Shown here piece after piece: positions 6,594 to 13,408 of a stretch of DNA of 13,421 bases. Below the pieces are notes generated by a model. The model saw only the letters and a list, made by a program, of their open reading frames with translations. It had not been told where the DNA came from and made no database searches. This DNA is from an uncultured Spirochaetia bacterium (GTDB lineage Bacteria > Spirochaetota > UBA6919). The DNA lies in contig CAJXGR010000051.1 in NCBI GenBank assembly GCA_913053665.1, positions 1-13,421 of the forward strand, in the 5' to 3' direction. The first letter of the stretch is position 1; the number at the start of each line of letters is the position of its first letter. The translations under genes were made by a program, and so were the position numbers.

Positions 6594-7178
6594 CTACTTC
6601 AAAATCAAAAAGGCTCCCACCAGCAGTACTGTAAAAGCCAAGGTCAGCCAATTAAAGTATTTATCAATGAACTCACTAATTCTTGGGCCAAACTTGTAGA
6701 TCAACCCAGCCACCAAAAAAAACCGGGCCGACCGACTTAAAGCCGAAGCCAATATGAATATGGGGAAATTGATCCCTGTAACACCGGCCAGAATAGTAAA
6801 TATCTTATAGGGTATCGGGGTAAATCCTGCTGCAAACACAATCCAGAAGTCATATTCCTTGTACAATCCTTCAATATAAAGAAATCTTTCTTCGGTAAAT
6901 CCTGGAATATAATCAAAAAAGACCGGTTTAAAACTGGCCCATAAGCCCCAGCCGATACCATAACCTACCATCCCTCCCAGGACTGAAGCCACCGAGCAGA
7001 CCAATGCAAAGCGGAAAGCCTTTGTGGGTACGGAAAGGGCCAATGCAATGAGTAATATATCCGGTGGTATCGGGAAAAAGGAAGATTCGGCAAAGGCCAA
7101 TATAAACAATGCTGGCACACCGTAGGGTGTTTTGGCCCAGTGTAGAATCCAATCATATAGATTTCTTATCCATTTCAT
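6594..7178 (-). CDS. YqaA-like DedA/VTT-family membrane protein
   Basis: A 194-residue integral membrane protein with the DedA/SNARE-associated (VTT) pattern. The first hydrophobic stretch leads into AESSFFPIPPDILLIA (30-45), the conserved acidic and Pro-containing re-entrant motif. A Gly-rich helix follows (68-78), then AGFTPIPYKIFTILAG (117-132), the second re-entrant motif, SRSARFF (148-154) with family arginines, and a final C-terminal membrane helix (176-193). The length fits the short YqaA branch. DedA proteins are linked to lipid (undecaprenyl-phosphate or phospholipid) translocation, membrane integrity and drug resistance; the substrate here is unknown. It is the first gene of the tightly spaced part of the operon. 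The ATG at 7178 has AAAGGA at 7185-7190 as ribosome binding site. An 81-nt gap with a hairpin separates it from the upstream NHL/VWA gene. Confidence 0.92.
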   Translation of the reverse strand: MKWIRNLYDWILHWAKTPYGVPALFILAFAESSFFPIPPDILLIALALSVPTKAFRFALVCSVASVLGGMVGYGIGWGLWASFKPVFFDYIPGFTEERFLYIEGLYKEYDFWIVFAAGFTPIPYKIFTILAGVTGINFPIFILASALSRSARFFLVAGLIYKFGPRISEFIDKYFNWLTLAFTVLLVGAFLILK

Positions 7179-7215
7179 CCAGCATCCTTTTGATGATCTC
7201 TATTACTAAATCGTC

Positions 7216-7251
7216 TTCTGTAGGGGCGACCCGGCGGGTCGCCCTACAGAA
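7216..7251. repeat. Near-perfect inverted repeat (REP-like hairpin)
   Basis: TTCTGTAGGGGCGACCCG (7216-7233) pairs with CGGGTCGCCCTACAGAA (7235-7251), differing only by one extra G (a bulge in a run of G). It is far more GC-rich than its surroundings. It starts 8 nt after the stop of the NHL/VWA gene and lies 37 nt before the DedA-type gene on the minus strand. No T-run follows on that strand, so it is not a textbook terminator. From memory, GTAGGGGCGACC-type palindromes are dispersed in many bacterial genomes as REP or MITE-like elements, and this looks like one of them. Confidence 0.85.
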
Positions 7252-7259
7252 GGCTTCTT

Positions 7260-9668
7260 CTATCGGGTGAAATAACCCGCCCGATCCTGCCCAAAGAGAT
7301 CCTTAAGCTTTACTTTGACTTTAACATCTCGCCACTTTAAGATCTTGTGAGCCGGTATTTTAGACTCATAGCGTATAAAATAATCACCTTTTTGATAGTT
7401 CCGTATCGTATGGATTAAATCTTTTAAATCATTGTCCTGATAGGCTCTGAAATAATGTCCCCCTGTCCTGGCGGCCAAATCCTTAAGCTCATCCCTCAAT
7501 GATTCAGCAGTCGATGACCCATCAGAAAAGGAAATCACGTAGACGGGTATCTGGTTGTTTTTGGCATAATTCAAGCAAACGTTGTACCCATAAGGGTAAA
7601 AGGCTCCCCATTGCTTCTCATGTTTACGAGCCGTCTTTTCCAGCTCATCCCTCTCATTTTCCCTACTTTCATTGGTATCTTCATCGCTTTCACTCTCTCT
7701 TTCCTCTTCCTCCTCACCGGTCCCCCCCTTTAGCTCACCGGACGTGATCAGTACAATCGCCCCTTTCGTGCCTACTGCAGAAAAAGCATCTGTGACCCCA
7801 TCAAAAAATGCCTCCCCAACAAGTTTAACATCATCCTCTTTGAGATCATCTATCTCCCAATCACTCTTGCCCTTTAACATCCCTTCAGGAAACTTCTTCT
7901 CAAGGATGGCTGTCCTCGGAGAGAGCAGGTTGTTCTTTACGAAACTTTGAGCCATCCAATGTTCTTTATTAAAATTAATCACCTCCACCTGATCCTCAGG
8001 ACTTAAGGCCTCTAATAACTTGGTTGTAATCTCTTCAAGCCGATTTTTATGAGAGGTCATAGCCATAGATCGTTCGTTCAATATGGCTAATGAGAGGTTC
8101 TGGTTTTTTGGGCTTTCCATAATAGATAAAACGTCATGAATCACGCCATTTTCTATCACCCTGAAGTTAGGGCTTTTCAAGCCATAGATCGGCCTTCCAA
8201 ACTGATCCCGAACCTTCACACGATGGGTCACAGTGGCTAATGCTTTCTCATCCGATATAATATAGTTGATCATCCTGCGAACAAAATGATTGTCCGAGTA
8301 TTTTGCTACAAAAGACTGAAGGATAGATACATCCAGGTTATTATACTTCATTTTTTCGGGGACTAAAATAGAAACATCCCTCCCCTTGAAATCCACGGTA
8401 TAGAGGAATTGGTTTTCATCCAATGCCATATCCACAGGGTATTGACTTTCTATATCTTCATTTTTCCTAAGTCTGGAAGCTAAACTGGCATTGATAAACT
8501 TATGAACGTAAGGCTCATCCGCTATTGGAGCCTCTGGAATATTCGACTCCAACCGAACCACCACTTTCTCCAGGATTTCTATATTCAGGGGGTTTAATAC
8601 TATTTTGATAATACCTTTTTGGGCGTCGGATACAAGGATTTCATGGTCTGAGACTCTTTTGATCCCCTTTGGCTCAAGAAGTACATCCTCTCCCAGGGAC
8701 TTTAGGTAGTTCCCATTGGATTCATAGATTTGTATTCGCTTCTTCCCTGTGTCTGTCACATAAATCAAATCACCCGATCGCTCCACTCCTCTATCTGTCT
8801 GATAAGACTGATTCTTTAAGACCACAACGTCCATTGGATTCAGTAATTTACCCTCTTTTTTTCCGTCCTGACCGAATGACATTAAGAACTGTCCATTAGA
8901 ATCGAACTTCTGAACACGACGATTGCCATTGTCCACAACATAGATTTGATCGTATTGATCGATGGCTAAGCCCTGGGGACCGTAAAACTCTCCATTCCCC
9001 AATCCAGAATGACCAAAGCTTGATAGATAGTCCCGATCCTTGCTGTACTTATGGATTCGGTCATTTCCATAATCGGATATATAGATCTCTTCTTTTGAGT
9101 TTTTAATAATATCGTAGGGGTGATTAAATCCCACGTCTCCTGATGTGAGTCTATCCACAATCTGACCATTTCGGTCGTAGATCACCACGTTGTTGGAGGC
9201 GTAGCCGGCTACCCAGAAAAGCCTGTCCTGATCGATGTATATGGATGTGGGGTTGACTATTTCCCTGAATTTAGGGTCAATGAGTCCTTTTGTTGGGATA
9301 AAGGATTCGCTGGAATCCTCTTTGGACGGGACGATCTGATAAAGAAGACGGTTGATCTTGTTTTTGAGTAATGGATCATCACCTAGAAGATTGAGAACAT
9401 GCTCCCACTCAGTGAGGGCGCTTTTCACGTGGCCGCTGTGATAGTAAGCTCTACCCAGCCAATACCTGGCCTTATAGTAGTTTGGATCGCTGGATAACGC
9501 TCTCACAAAGGAATTCCTTGCCGCTGTATACTCCTGCTGGTTGAAGTGATAGACTCCTTCTTTAAACAGCTTTTCAGCCACTGTCCTCTGACGCCTCTCC
9601 AGATCGGCCACTAGCAAACTTGCGATCACTATAAGGATTCCAATCACTATAATGAGCTTTTTCTTCAT
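7260..9668 (-). CDS. Membrane-anchored TPR / NHL beta-propeller / degenerate VWA protein
   Basis: A longer reading begins at 9701, but the ATG at 9668 is preferred: GGAGGG lies 4 nt upstream and the protein then begins directly with a Lys-rich signal-anchor (MKKKLIIVIGILIVIASLLV). This gives 802 residues. Domains are two TPR units at about 30-96; NHL-type propeller repeats at 139-434 (GFNHPYDI, ISDYGNDRIHKYS, FYGPQGLAIDQYDQIYVVDNGNRRVQKF, YVTDTGKKRIQIY); and a von Willebrand A-like domain at 525-759, with the extracytoplasmic pattern of a 'VRDQFGRPIYGLKSPNFRVIENG' strand-rich lead-in. The metal site is degenerate: where the family has DxSxS this protein has NERS (531-534), and where it has a TDG it has TSG (642-644). 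An acidic low-complexity insert (652-676, Glu/Asp/Ser/Arg) interrupts the VWA part. It probably acts outside the membrane as a protein-binding scaffold. Confidence 0.85.
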   Translation of the reverse strand: MKKKLIIVIGILIVIASLLVADLERRQRTVAEKLFKEGVYHFNQQEYTAARNSFVRALSSDPNYYKARYWLGRAYYHSGHVKSALTEWEHVLNLLGDDPLLKNKINRLLYQIVPSKEDSSESFIPTKGLIDPKFREIVNPTSIYIDQDRLFWVAGYASNNVVIYDRNGQIVDRLTSGDVGFNHPYDIIKNSKEEIYISDYGNDRIHKYSKDRDYLSSFGHSGLGNGEFYGPQGLAIDQYDQIYVVDNGNRRVQKFDSNGQFLMSFGQDGKKEGKLLNPMDVVVLKNQSYQTDRGVERSGDLIYVTDTGKKRIQIYESNGNYLKSLGEDVLLEPKGIKRVSDHEILVSDAQKGIIKIVLNPLNIEILEKVVVRLESNIPEAPIADEPYVHKFINASLASRLRKNEDIESQYPVDMALDENQFLYTVDFKGRDVSILVPEKMKYNNLDVSILQSFVAKYSDNHFVRRMINYIISDEKALATVTHRVKVRDQFGRPIYGLKSPNFRVIENGVIHDVLSIMESPKNQNLSLAILNERSMAMTSHKNRLEEITTKLLEALSPEDQVEVINFNKEHWMAQSFVKNNLLSPRTAILEKKFPEGMLKGKSDWEIDDLKEDDVKLVGEAFFDGVTDAFSAVGTKGAIVLITSGELKGGTGEEEEERESESDEDTNESRENERDELEKTARKHEKQWGAFYPYGYNVCLNYAKNNQIPVYVISFSDGSSTAESLRDELKDLAARTGGHYFRAYQDNDLKDLIHTIRNYQKGDYFIRYESKIPAHKILKWRDVKVKVKLKDLFGQDRAGYFTR

Positions 9669-9700
9669 GTTCCCTCCACATTTGACGTATCTATCGGACA

Positions 9701-9737
9701 TTTTTGGAATATCCCAAAAATAATTTGTCCCAAAAAT
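9701..9737. promoter_or_regulatory. Palindrome and direct repeats upstream of the NHL/VWA gene (possible operator)
   Basis: TTTTTGGAATATCCCAAAAA (9701-9720) is an inverted repeat with matching 7-bp arms. The decamer TCCCAAAAAT occurs twice, at 9712-9721 and 9728-9737, 16 bp apart start to start. They lie 33-70 nt upstream of the chosen ATG at 9668 and could be a regulator's binding sites or an RNA leader structure. No known regulator is identifiable from the sequence. Confidence 0.45.
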
Positions 9738-9759
9738 TGATGATAATTCCTTTTATCAT

Positions 9760-9789
9760 TTGACAAATCAGTGTTGTTATTATTATATT
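9760..9789 (+). promoter_or_regulatory. Sigma-70-like promoter for the DUF5312-like gene
   Basis: A perfect -35 hexamer TTGACA (9760-9765) and a -10 of TATATT (9784-9789) are separated by 18 bp, which predicts a start near 9796 and a leader of about 60 nt. On the opposite strand a perfect TATAAT (9787-9782) overlaps the -10 and may belong to a leftward promoter for the NHL/VWA gene, although no good -35 goes with it. The two divergent genes may therefore compete for RNA polymerase here. Confidence 0.6.
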
Positions 9790-9857
9790 AGTAATTACGG
9801 ATACCATACACTGATCATCTAACTCAGGATTTCACTTTAGATTGTTGAAGGATAGAA

Positions 9858-11657
9858 ATGTCGGTTATCAATTCTTATATCGATGAAAGTGAGCTGACAC
9901 AAAAGCTTAAAAACGATCTTAAGGATTATTTTAAGTTTGTAGCTCTCGTTCAAAAAAAACGTTCTTTAAGAAGCGTCCGTCTCATTGAAGAGTATATTAA
10001 AAAAGAACCCGACATCACCCATCGGATCCACTTTATTGAAGAGTTGGACCGTGAGGAACAGTTTGCCTCTAAAGCTGAACCCAACGTTGCCCAAGAGGAT
10101 ATCAAGAAGGCTAAACAAGCCTTGGGCGGGAAAAAACAAACCTTATCACCCACTTCCATTCTCAATTATATCTTTTCAACTCGTAAGCTGGTCAAGAGTT
10201 TCGCGGATCGTACCAATATTATCATCAGCCGATTGTTTTCTATTAGAACCACGGGTGAAAGTGAGTTTCATTATAAAAAGATTCTCAGTGACGCTAATAC
10301 TCTTCTTATGAAACCTTTAAATTACCTTGTGGAACATGGATGGGAGAAGCTAGACCGTCGTTCGTATAATGTGGTGGTCACTTACAATAAGTTCATCCGA
10401 CTTCTTGTTCAGATGGGTAATATCTTTCGTCATAATGATCCTAAATTCACCTTCAAGGAGCTAGACCAATATATCCACCTCTATCTTCAGGTGATGAGCA
10501 AAAAAGCCAATGTAGAGATCCTTAAAGAAGCTTTTTATGAAATCCTTTTCTTTGTACCTAGTTATAAAACCCATTTTCGTGAGATGGTTCAACTTATCAA
10601 TGACATTAATAATACAGAATCCCGGGGACTTTGTTTTTTTAACATCATTTTGGGTCTCTTTATGGTTCGCTATCGCCGCTTTGTAAGAATGAATGAAATC
10701 CTGAACCACTATAGCATCCAGGACATCGATGATACTCATTACGACTTCAACCCAAAGATCGCCCAATATATCAAAGACACATTGGACACCATGGAGCATA
10801 AATATCGGGAGGCTGAGAAAAGACTTTTCTTCTTAAGGTTTTTAGAGGAAAACATAAGTTTCAGAATGGAGCCAACCAATCCCGTCTTTCCACTTTTTGG
10901 TAAAGTCTATTATTCTGAGCATTTAAAATATCCAAAGACTGTTTTTGACTTACGCAAGGATAATACGATTGACAACCTTGATTTTATGGAAACTTTTCCA
11001 TCCAATATATCGGGGCCGATGAGTCAGTTTATGGATGGTTATTTAAGGGTTTACGGGAAGTTCCTGAGAGGTCAAGCCACTCTTCAATATAAAGAGGGGC
11101 CTAAACAGCCCAGAGCCATCTTTAAAGAATGGATCTTTGCCTCAGAGCTTGAGAAACTACAGCGATTACATCTTGATCTGGAGAATCTAAAAGCCTCCAA
11201 CGCCTATTTTTCCATCCCTCTAAAGACTTATTTACTCTATAACAGGACTAAAAAAACAGAGTTAGAAAGAGAGGAAAAACTCTGTTCCATTATAGAAAGT
11301 ATCTCTAACGCCTTTTATTCTATCGCCGAGATGATAGCGATCATTTTATACGGTCATTTTTCTGCCCAAACCCTCAAAGGTGAGGAAATCTTCTCGGCCG
11401 CGGCCTCTCAGGATAAACCCATCGAAAAGCTTTCCTCTGACCCACGCCTTCTGCCTTTTGCCATGCATTCTGTGGTGGATGACCCGTATCTTGAGAATCA
11501 GTTGGTTCACAGTATTTTTAATGAAATCATTGTCTTCACTCTTAATTTCGCCATGCTTTTGGAGAACACACCCCTCCGCAAACGGTTTACTGAAAAGCAA
11601 AAATACATCAGCCAAACAGAGGAGTATCTTAACATGAAGTCTAAAATCGATATTTAG
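9858..11657 (+). CDS. Large helical protein resembling spirochaete family DUF5312
   Basis: A 599-residue protein with no signal peptide and predominantly helical, charged sequence (many Lys, Glu, Phe, Tyr). I recall a spirochaete-restricted family (DUF5312) of this size and character; the assignment is from memory and is uncertain. Visible stretches include two hydrophobic segments, CFFNIILGLFMVRYRR (about 258-273) and YSIAEMIAIILYGHF (about 488-502), that could touch membrane or be core helices. A conserved-looking domain with 'NPVFPLFGKVYY' lies near 340-350. There is no nucleotide-binding, protease or transferase motif. It is transcribed alone from the divergent promoter, with GAAGGA 5 nt before the ATG. 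185 nt follow before the Fic gene, too much to assume one operon. No function is proposed. Confidence 0.8.
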   Translation: MSVINSYIDESELTQKLKNDLKDYFKFVALVQKKRSLRSVRLIEEYIKKEPDITHRIHFIEELDREEQFASKAEPNVAQEDIKKAKQALGGKKQTLSPTSILNYIFSTRKLVKSFADRTNIIISRLFSIRTTGESEFHYKKILSDANTLLMKPLNYLVEHGWEKLDRRSYNVVVTYNKFIRLLVQMGNIFRHNDPKFTFKELDQYIHLYLQVMSKKANVEILKEAFYEILFFVPSYKTHFREMVQLINDINNTESRGLCFFNIILGLFMVRYRRFVRMNEILNHYSIQDIDDTHYDFNPKIAQYIKDTLDTMEHKYREAEKRLFFLRFLEENISFRMEPTNPVFPLFGKVYYSEHLKYPKTVFDLRKDNTIDNLDFMETFPSNISGPMSQFMDGYLRVYGKFLRGQATLQYKEGPKQPRAIFKEWIFASELEKLQRLHLDLENLKASNAYFSIPLKTYLLYNRTKKTELEREEKLCSIIESISNAFYSIAEMIAIILYGHFSAQTLKGEEIFSAAASQDKPIEKLSSDPRLLPFAMHSVVDDPYLENQLVHSIFNEIIVFTLNFAMLLENTPLRKRFTEKQKYISQTEEYLNMKSKIDI

Positions 11658-11842
11658 TGATTCCCATTGGTTTTTAGAGAGTCTTTTTCTCTTATCCCAC
11701 GAAGCAATACGATATTTTACAGTTCTATTGATGATGAGAAACAAATGAGTCATTTATGAAAGGCTGAATATGTTTTGACCCATCCAAAAGAACATCGGCG
11801 GTCTGGAAAACCAATTCCTATCATAAAAGGAACAATTGACAA

Positions 11843-12655
11843 ATGCCAATTATCTCTCTCAAAAAGGCAGAGAAAGAAAAACTCCTGAATCTCTTCTTCA
11901 GACTTCATAATTTGAGCAAAAACCATCCAATGGCCAAAGAGGAAATTATGACAGCTTTACGCTGTCTGAAAGGCGTTCATTCCAACGCAATTGAAGATCG
12001 AAGCATTGATCGGGTTTTTTTACAGATCCTTTTGCATAATGCTGGTATTTCAGATAAAAAGATGATCTCCGCCGCTTACCAGAAAGCGTCTTTTGAGCTT
12101 CATGGACAGGAGGAAATGCTGCGATGGCTAGAGACCTTGAGTAAAACCCCAGAGCCTGTCTCCATCTCCCTTATCCTTGAAATACATAAAAGGATTTTTT
12201 CAAAAAGCTGGCCTGATATGGCCGGTCGCTTTAGGGATATTGAAGTTCGAATATCGGACATGAGTCACGTGCCTCCCCACCCTCAGCAAATATCACAACT
12301 ACTCCAACAATATTTAACAACTATTAATGAACAACTCTCTGACTTTAAGATTCTTACTACAGATAATTTCTTTGATGTGTTAAGATTGTCTGCTCAAGCC
12401 CAGTATCTTATTGCTCATGTTCACCCCTTTCAAGATGGAAACGGGCGGGTGGCACGGGCCTTTGGAGACTATATACTCTTGACGTTTGATATGTTTTATG
12501 ATGTCATCATGACCGAATATAGAGACGCCTATCTGGATGCCCTTGTAGAGTGCGATACAAGCAATGCCGATCCATTATTCAACTTCCTTCAATTTAGTTA
12601 TCTTGAGACTCTGGAACGCATTTCCACTTTCTTCAACTTGATTAAAGATGAGTGA
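11843..12655 (+). CDS. Fic-family AMP-transferase with N-terminal inhibitory helix
   Basis: Fic enzymes transfer AMP (or another nucleotide-derived group) to hydroxyl side chains of target proteins. The 270-residue protein contains the complete active-site motif HPFQDGNGRVAR (194-205), with catalytic His194, acidic Asp198 and Arg202. The beta-hairpin flap that aligns the target is GRFRDIEVRI (128-137). The N-terminal SNAIED (47-52) has the Ser and Glu of the autoinhibitory helix [S/T]xxxE[G/N], but Asp stands where Gly or Asn is usual. This makes it a class II (self-inhibited) Fic, which explains why no separate antitoxin gene is adjacent. The ATG has AAAGGA 11 nt upstream, somewhat far. It is cytoplasmic and its targets are unknown. 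It could serve as a toxin or as a regulator able to remove AMP. It converges with the HicBA pair. Confidence 0.93.
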   Translation: MPIISLKKAEKEKLLNLFFRLHNLSKNHPMAKEEIMTALRCLKGVHSNAIEDRSIDRVFLQILLHNAGISDKKMISAAYQKASFELHGQEEMLRWLETLSKTPEPVSISLILEIHKRIFSKSWPDMAGRFRDIEVRISDMSHVPPHPQQISQLLQQYLTTINEQLSDFKILTTDNFFDVLRLSAQAQYLIAHVHPFQDGNGRVARAFGDYILLTFDMFYDVIMTEYRDAYLDALVECDTSNADPLFNFLQFSYLETLERISTFFNLIKDE

Positions 12656-12691
12656 TTTATTTTGCCCCTGAAATTACCTCCATCAGGCATG

Positions 12692-12745
12692 AGAGCCCTT
12701 ATTCTTTTCTAGTTCCTTCTCCCTCCAAGAGAAGGTTAGGGCTCT
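12692..12745. repeat. Nested inverted repeat between Fic and hicA
   Basis: An outer arm AGAGCCCT (12692-12699) pairs exactly with AGGGCTCT (12738-12745). Inside it, CCTTCTC (12715-12721) and GAGAAGG (12729-12735) form a 7-bp stem around a 7-nt loop. It lies 37 nt after the Fic stop in a 236-nt stretch (12656-12891) without a convincing gene. It could act as a terminator-like structure for the convergent genes. It also resembles, in decayed form, the dispersed CCCTCTCCC...GAGAGGGTTAGGG palindromes I recall from many bacterial intergenic regions. The rest of the stretch shows nothing recognisable. Confidence 0.6.
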
Positions 12746-12891
12746 TCTCTCCAGATTATATAATGAACTCGTCGAACTCACGTTTTAGAATCATATTCCG
12801 AACTTGTTTTACTTGCCAGGACTTCCCCTTCATTCAGCAAAGCGATATGGGACTTTATTACTTCTCACTTTTTGATCAGTATCTTTCTGAC

Positions 12892-13131
12892 TTACGCCTT
12901 TAAAGACTTTCCCATTCTTCTTAGAGAAAACTTTTTACCAACTTCATGATCCATCTCAATGAGAAGCCTCTTGATTTGAGGAATAGAGTACTCTTTATTG
13001 CTGGGTAGAGTGAGTGTATAGGTTTCATAACGCATATAGAAATAGCGTCCTCCAGGCTCAGGTGAACTAAAACCATAGTTTTCAAGTCTCTTGATGAAAT
13101 CTTTTCGTTTACAGGATTTCCATTTGCTCAT
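12892..13131 (-). CDS. hicA: HicA-family toxin, catalytic His replaced by Tyr
   Basis: A small double-stranded-RNA-binding-fold protein of the HicA mRNA interferase family. A longer reading starts at 13176, but the ATG at 13131 is preferred because AGGA precedes it by about 5 nt and the product then begins in HicA style (MSKWKSCKRKDFIKRLENYGF) at 79 residues. The core follows the family: basic helix (8-19), EPGGRYFYMRYETYTLTLPS (25-44), then IPQIKRLLIEM (50-60). Active HicA proteins have a His after the GG-x step. Here it is Tyr30 (codon TAT, one base from CAT), so the RNase activity may be weak or gone. It overlaps hicB by 23 nt and is downstream of it, so antitoxin is made first. It is about 10 residues longer than the shortest family members, with a basic C-terminus. 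Confidence 0.75.
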   Translation of the reverse strand: MSKWKSCKRKDFIKRLENYGFSSPEPGGRYFYMRYETYTLTLPSNKEYSIPQIKRLLIEMDHEVGKKFSLRRMGKSLKA

Positions 13132-13378
13132 GATTCCTGGTTTCCGACACTTTCTTATTGAGATCAATTCCATCAATCACGGGTAGTTCGTCTCCTTCTC
13201 TGATTTTGACGATGAGCCATCCTTCCAGGGAGGATTTCAGCTCTTCCTGGCATTGATACAGAGTATCGCTAAAGGAGATCACACCGGGACATTCAGGGAT
13301 TGTCCCTGAAAAGCCGGACTCTTCCATTTTATCGTAAACGGCCTTAGTCATGGCCTTTGTGATGTATTGGATAAGCAT
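13109..13378 (-). CDS. hicB: HicB-family antitoxin (short form)
   Basis: An 89-residue protein that would bind and block HicA. The pattern is that of the short HicB branch: an N-terminal YITKAMTKAVYDKMEESG helix and strand (5-22), the FSGTIPECPGVISFSDTLYQC strand-turn (23-43), an EELKSSLEGWLIVKIREG helix (45-62) and a closing PVIDGIDL (66-73). The protein ends shortly after the core, so there is no added DNA-binding helix-turn-helix or ribbon-helix-helix; autoregulation, if any, would need another route. AGGAGAT about 8 nt upstream supports the ATG at 13378. The promoter is not in the window: only 30 genomic bases precede the gene before the adapter sequence begins. Confidence 0.82.
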   Translation of the reverse strand: MLIQYITKAMTKAVYDKMEESGFSGTIPECPGVISFSDTLYQCQEELKSSLEGWLIVKIREGDELPVIDGIDLNKKVSETRNHEQMEIL

Positions 13379-13408
13379 GGCATCATCTCCTGTAGGAAGA
13401 TTTAATAC

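Noticed and set aside
9669..9701. The upstream ATG at 9701 as start of the NHL/VWA gene
   Set aside because: It adds 11 residues before a clean Lys-rich signal-anchor and lacks a ribosome binding site, whereas the ATG at 9668 has GGAGGG directly upstream.
10461..10799. A 112-codon minus-strand frame inside the DUF5312-like gene
   Set aside because: It lies entirely antisense to the real coding region and shows no family motif.
11346..11753. A 135-codon minus-strand frame opposite the end of the DUF5312-like gene
   Set aside because: It is mostly antisense to a well-supported gene, with no ribosome binding site or recognisable domain.
11668..11816. ATTGGTTTT and AAAACCAAT as inverted ends of an element between the DUF5312-like and Fic genes
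   Set aside because: The arms are 9 bp and AT-rich, and no target-site duplication or internal structure was seen, so chance is adequate.
12652..12903. An 83-codon plus-strand frame starting with GTG over the Fic stop
   Set aside because: It runs through the nested inverted repeat, has no ribosome binding site of note, and its composition (many Ser, Phe, Arg, low order) is not protein-like. It looks like a chance open frame in an intergenic region.
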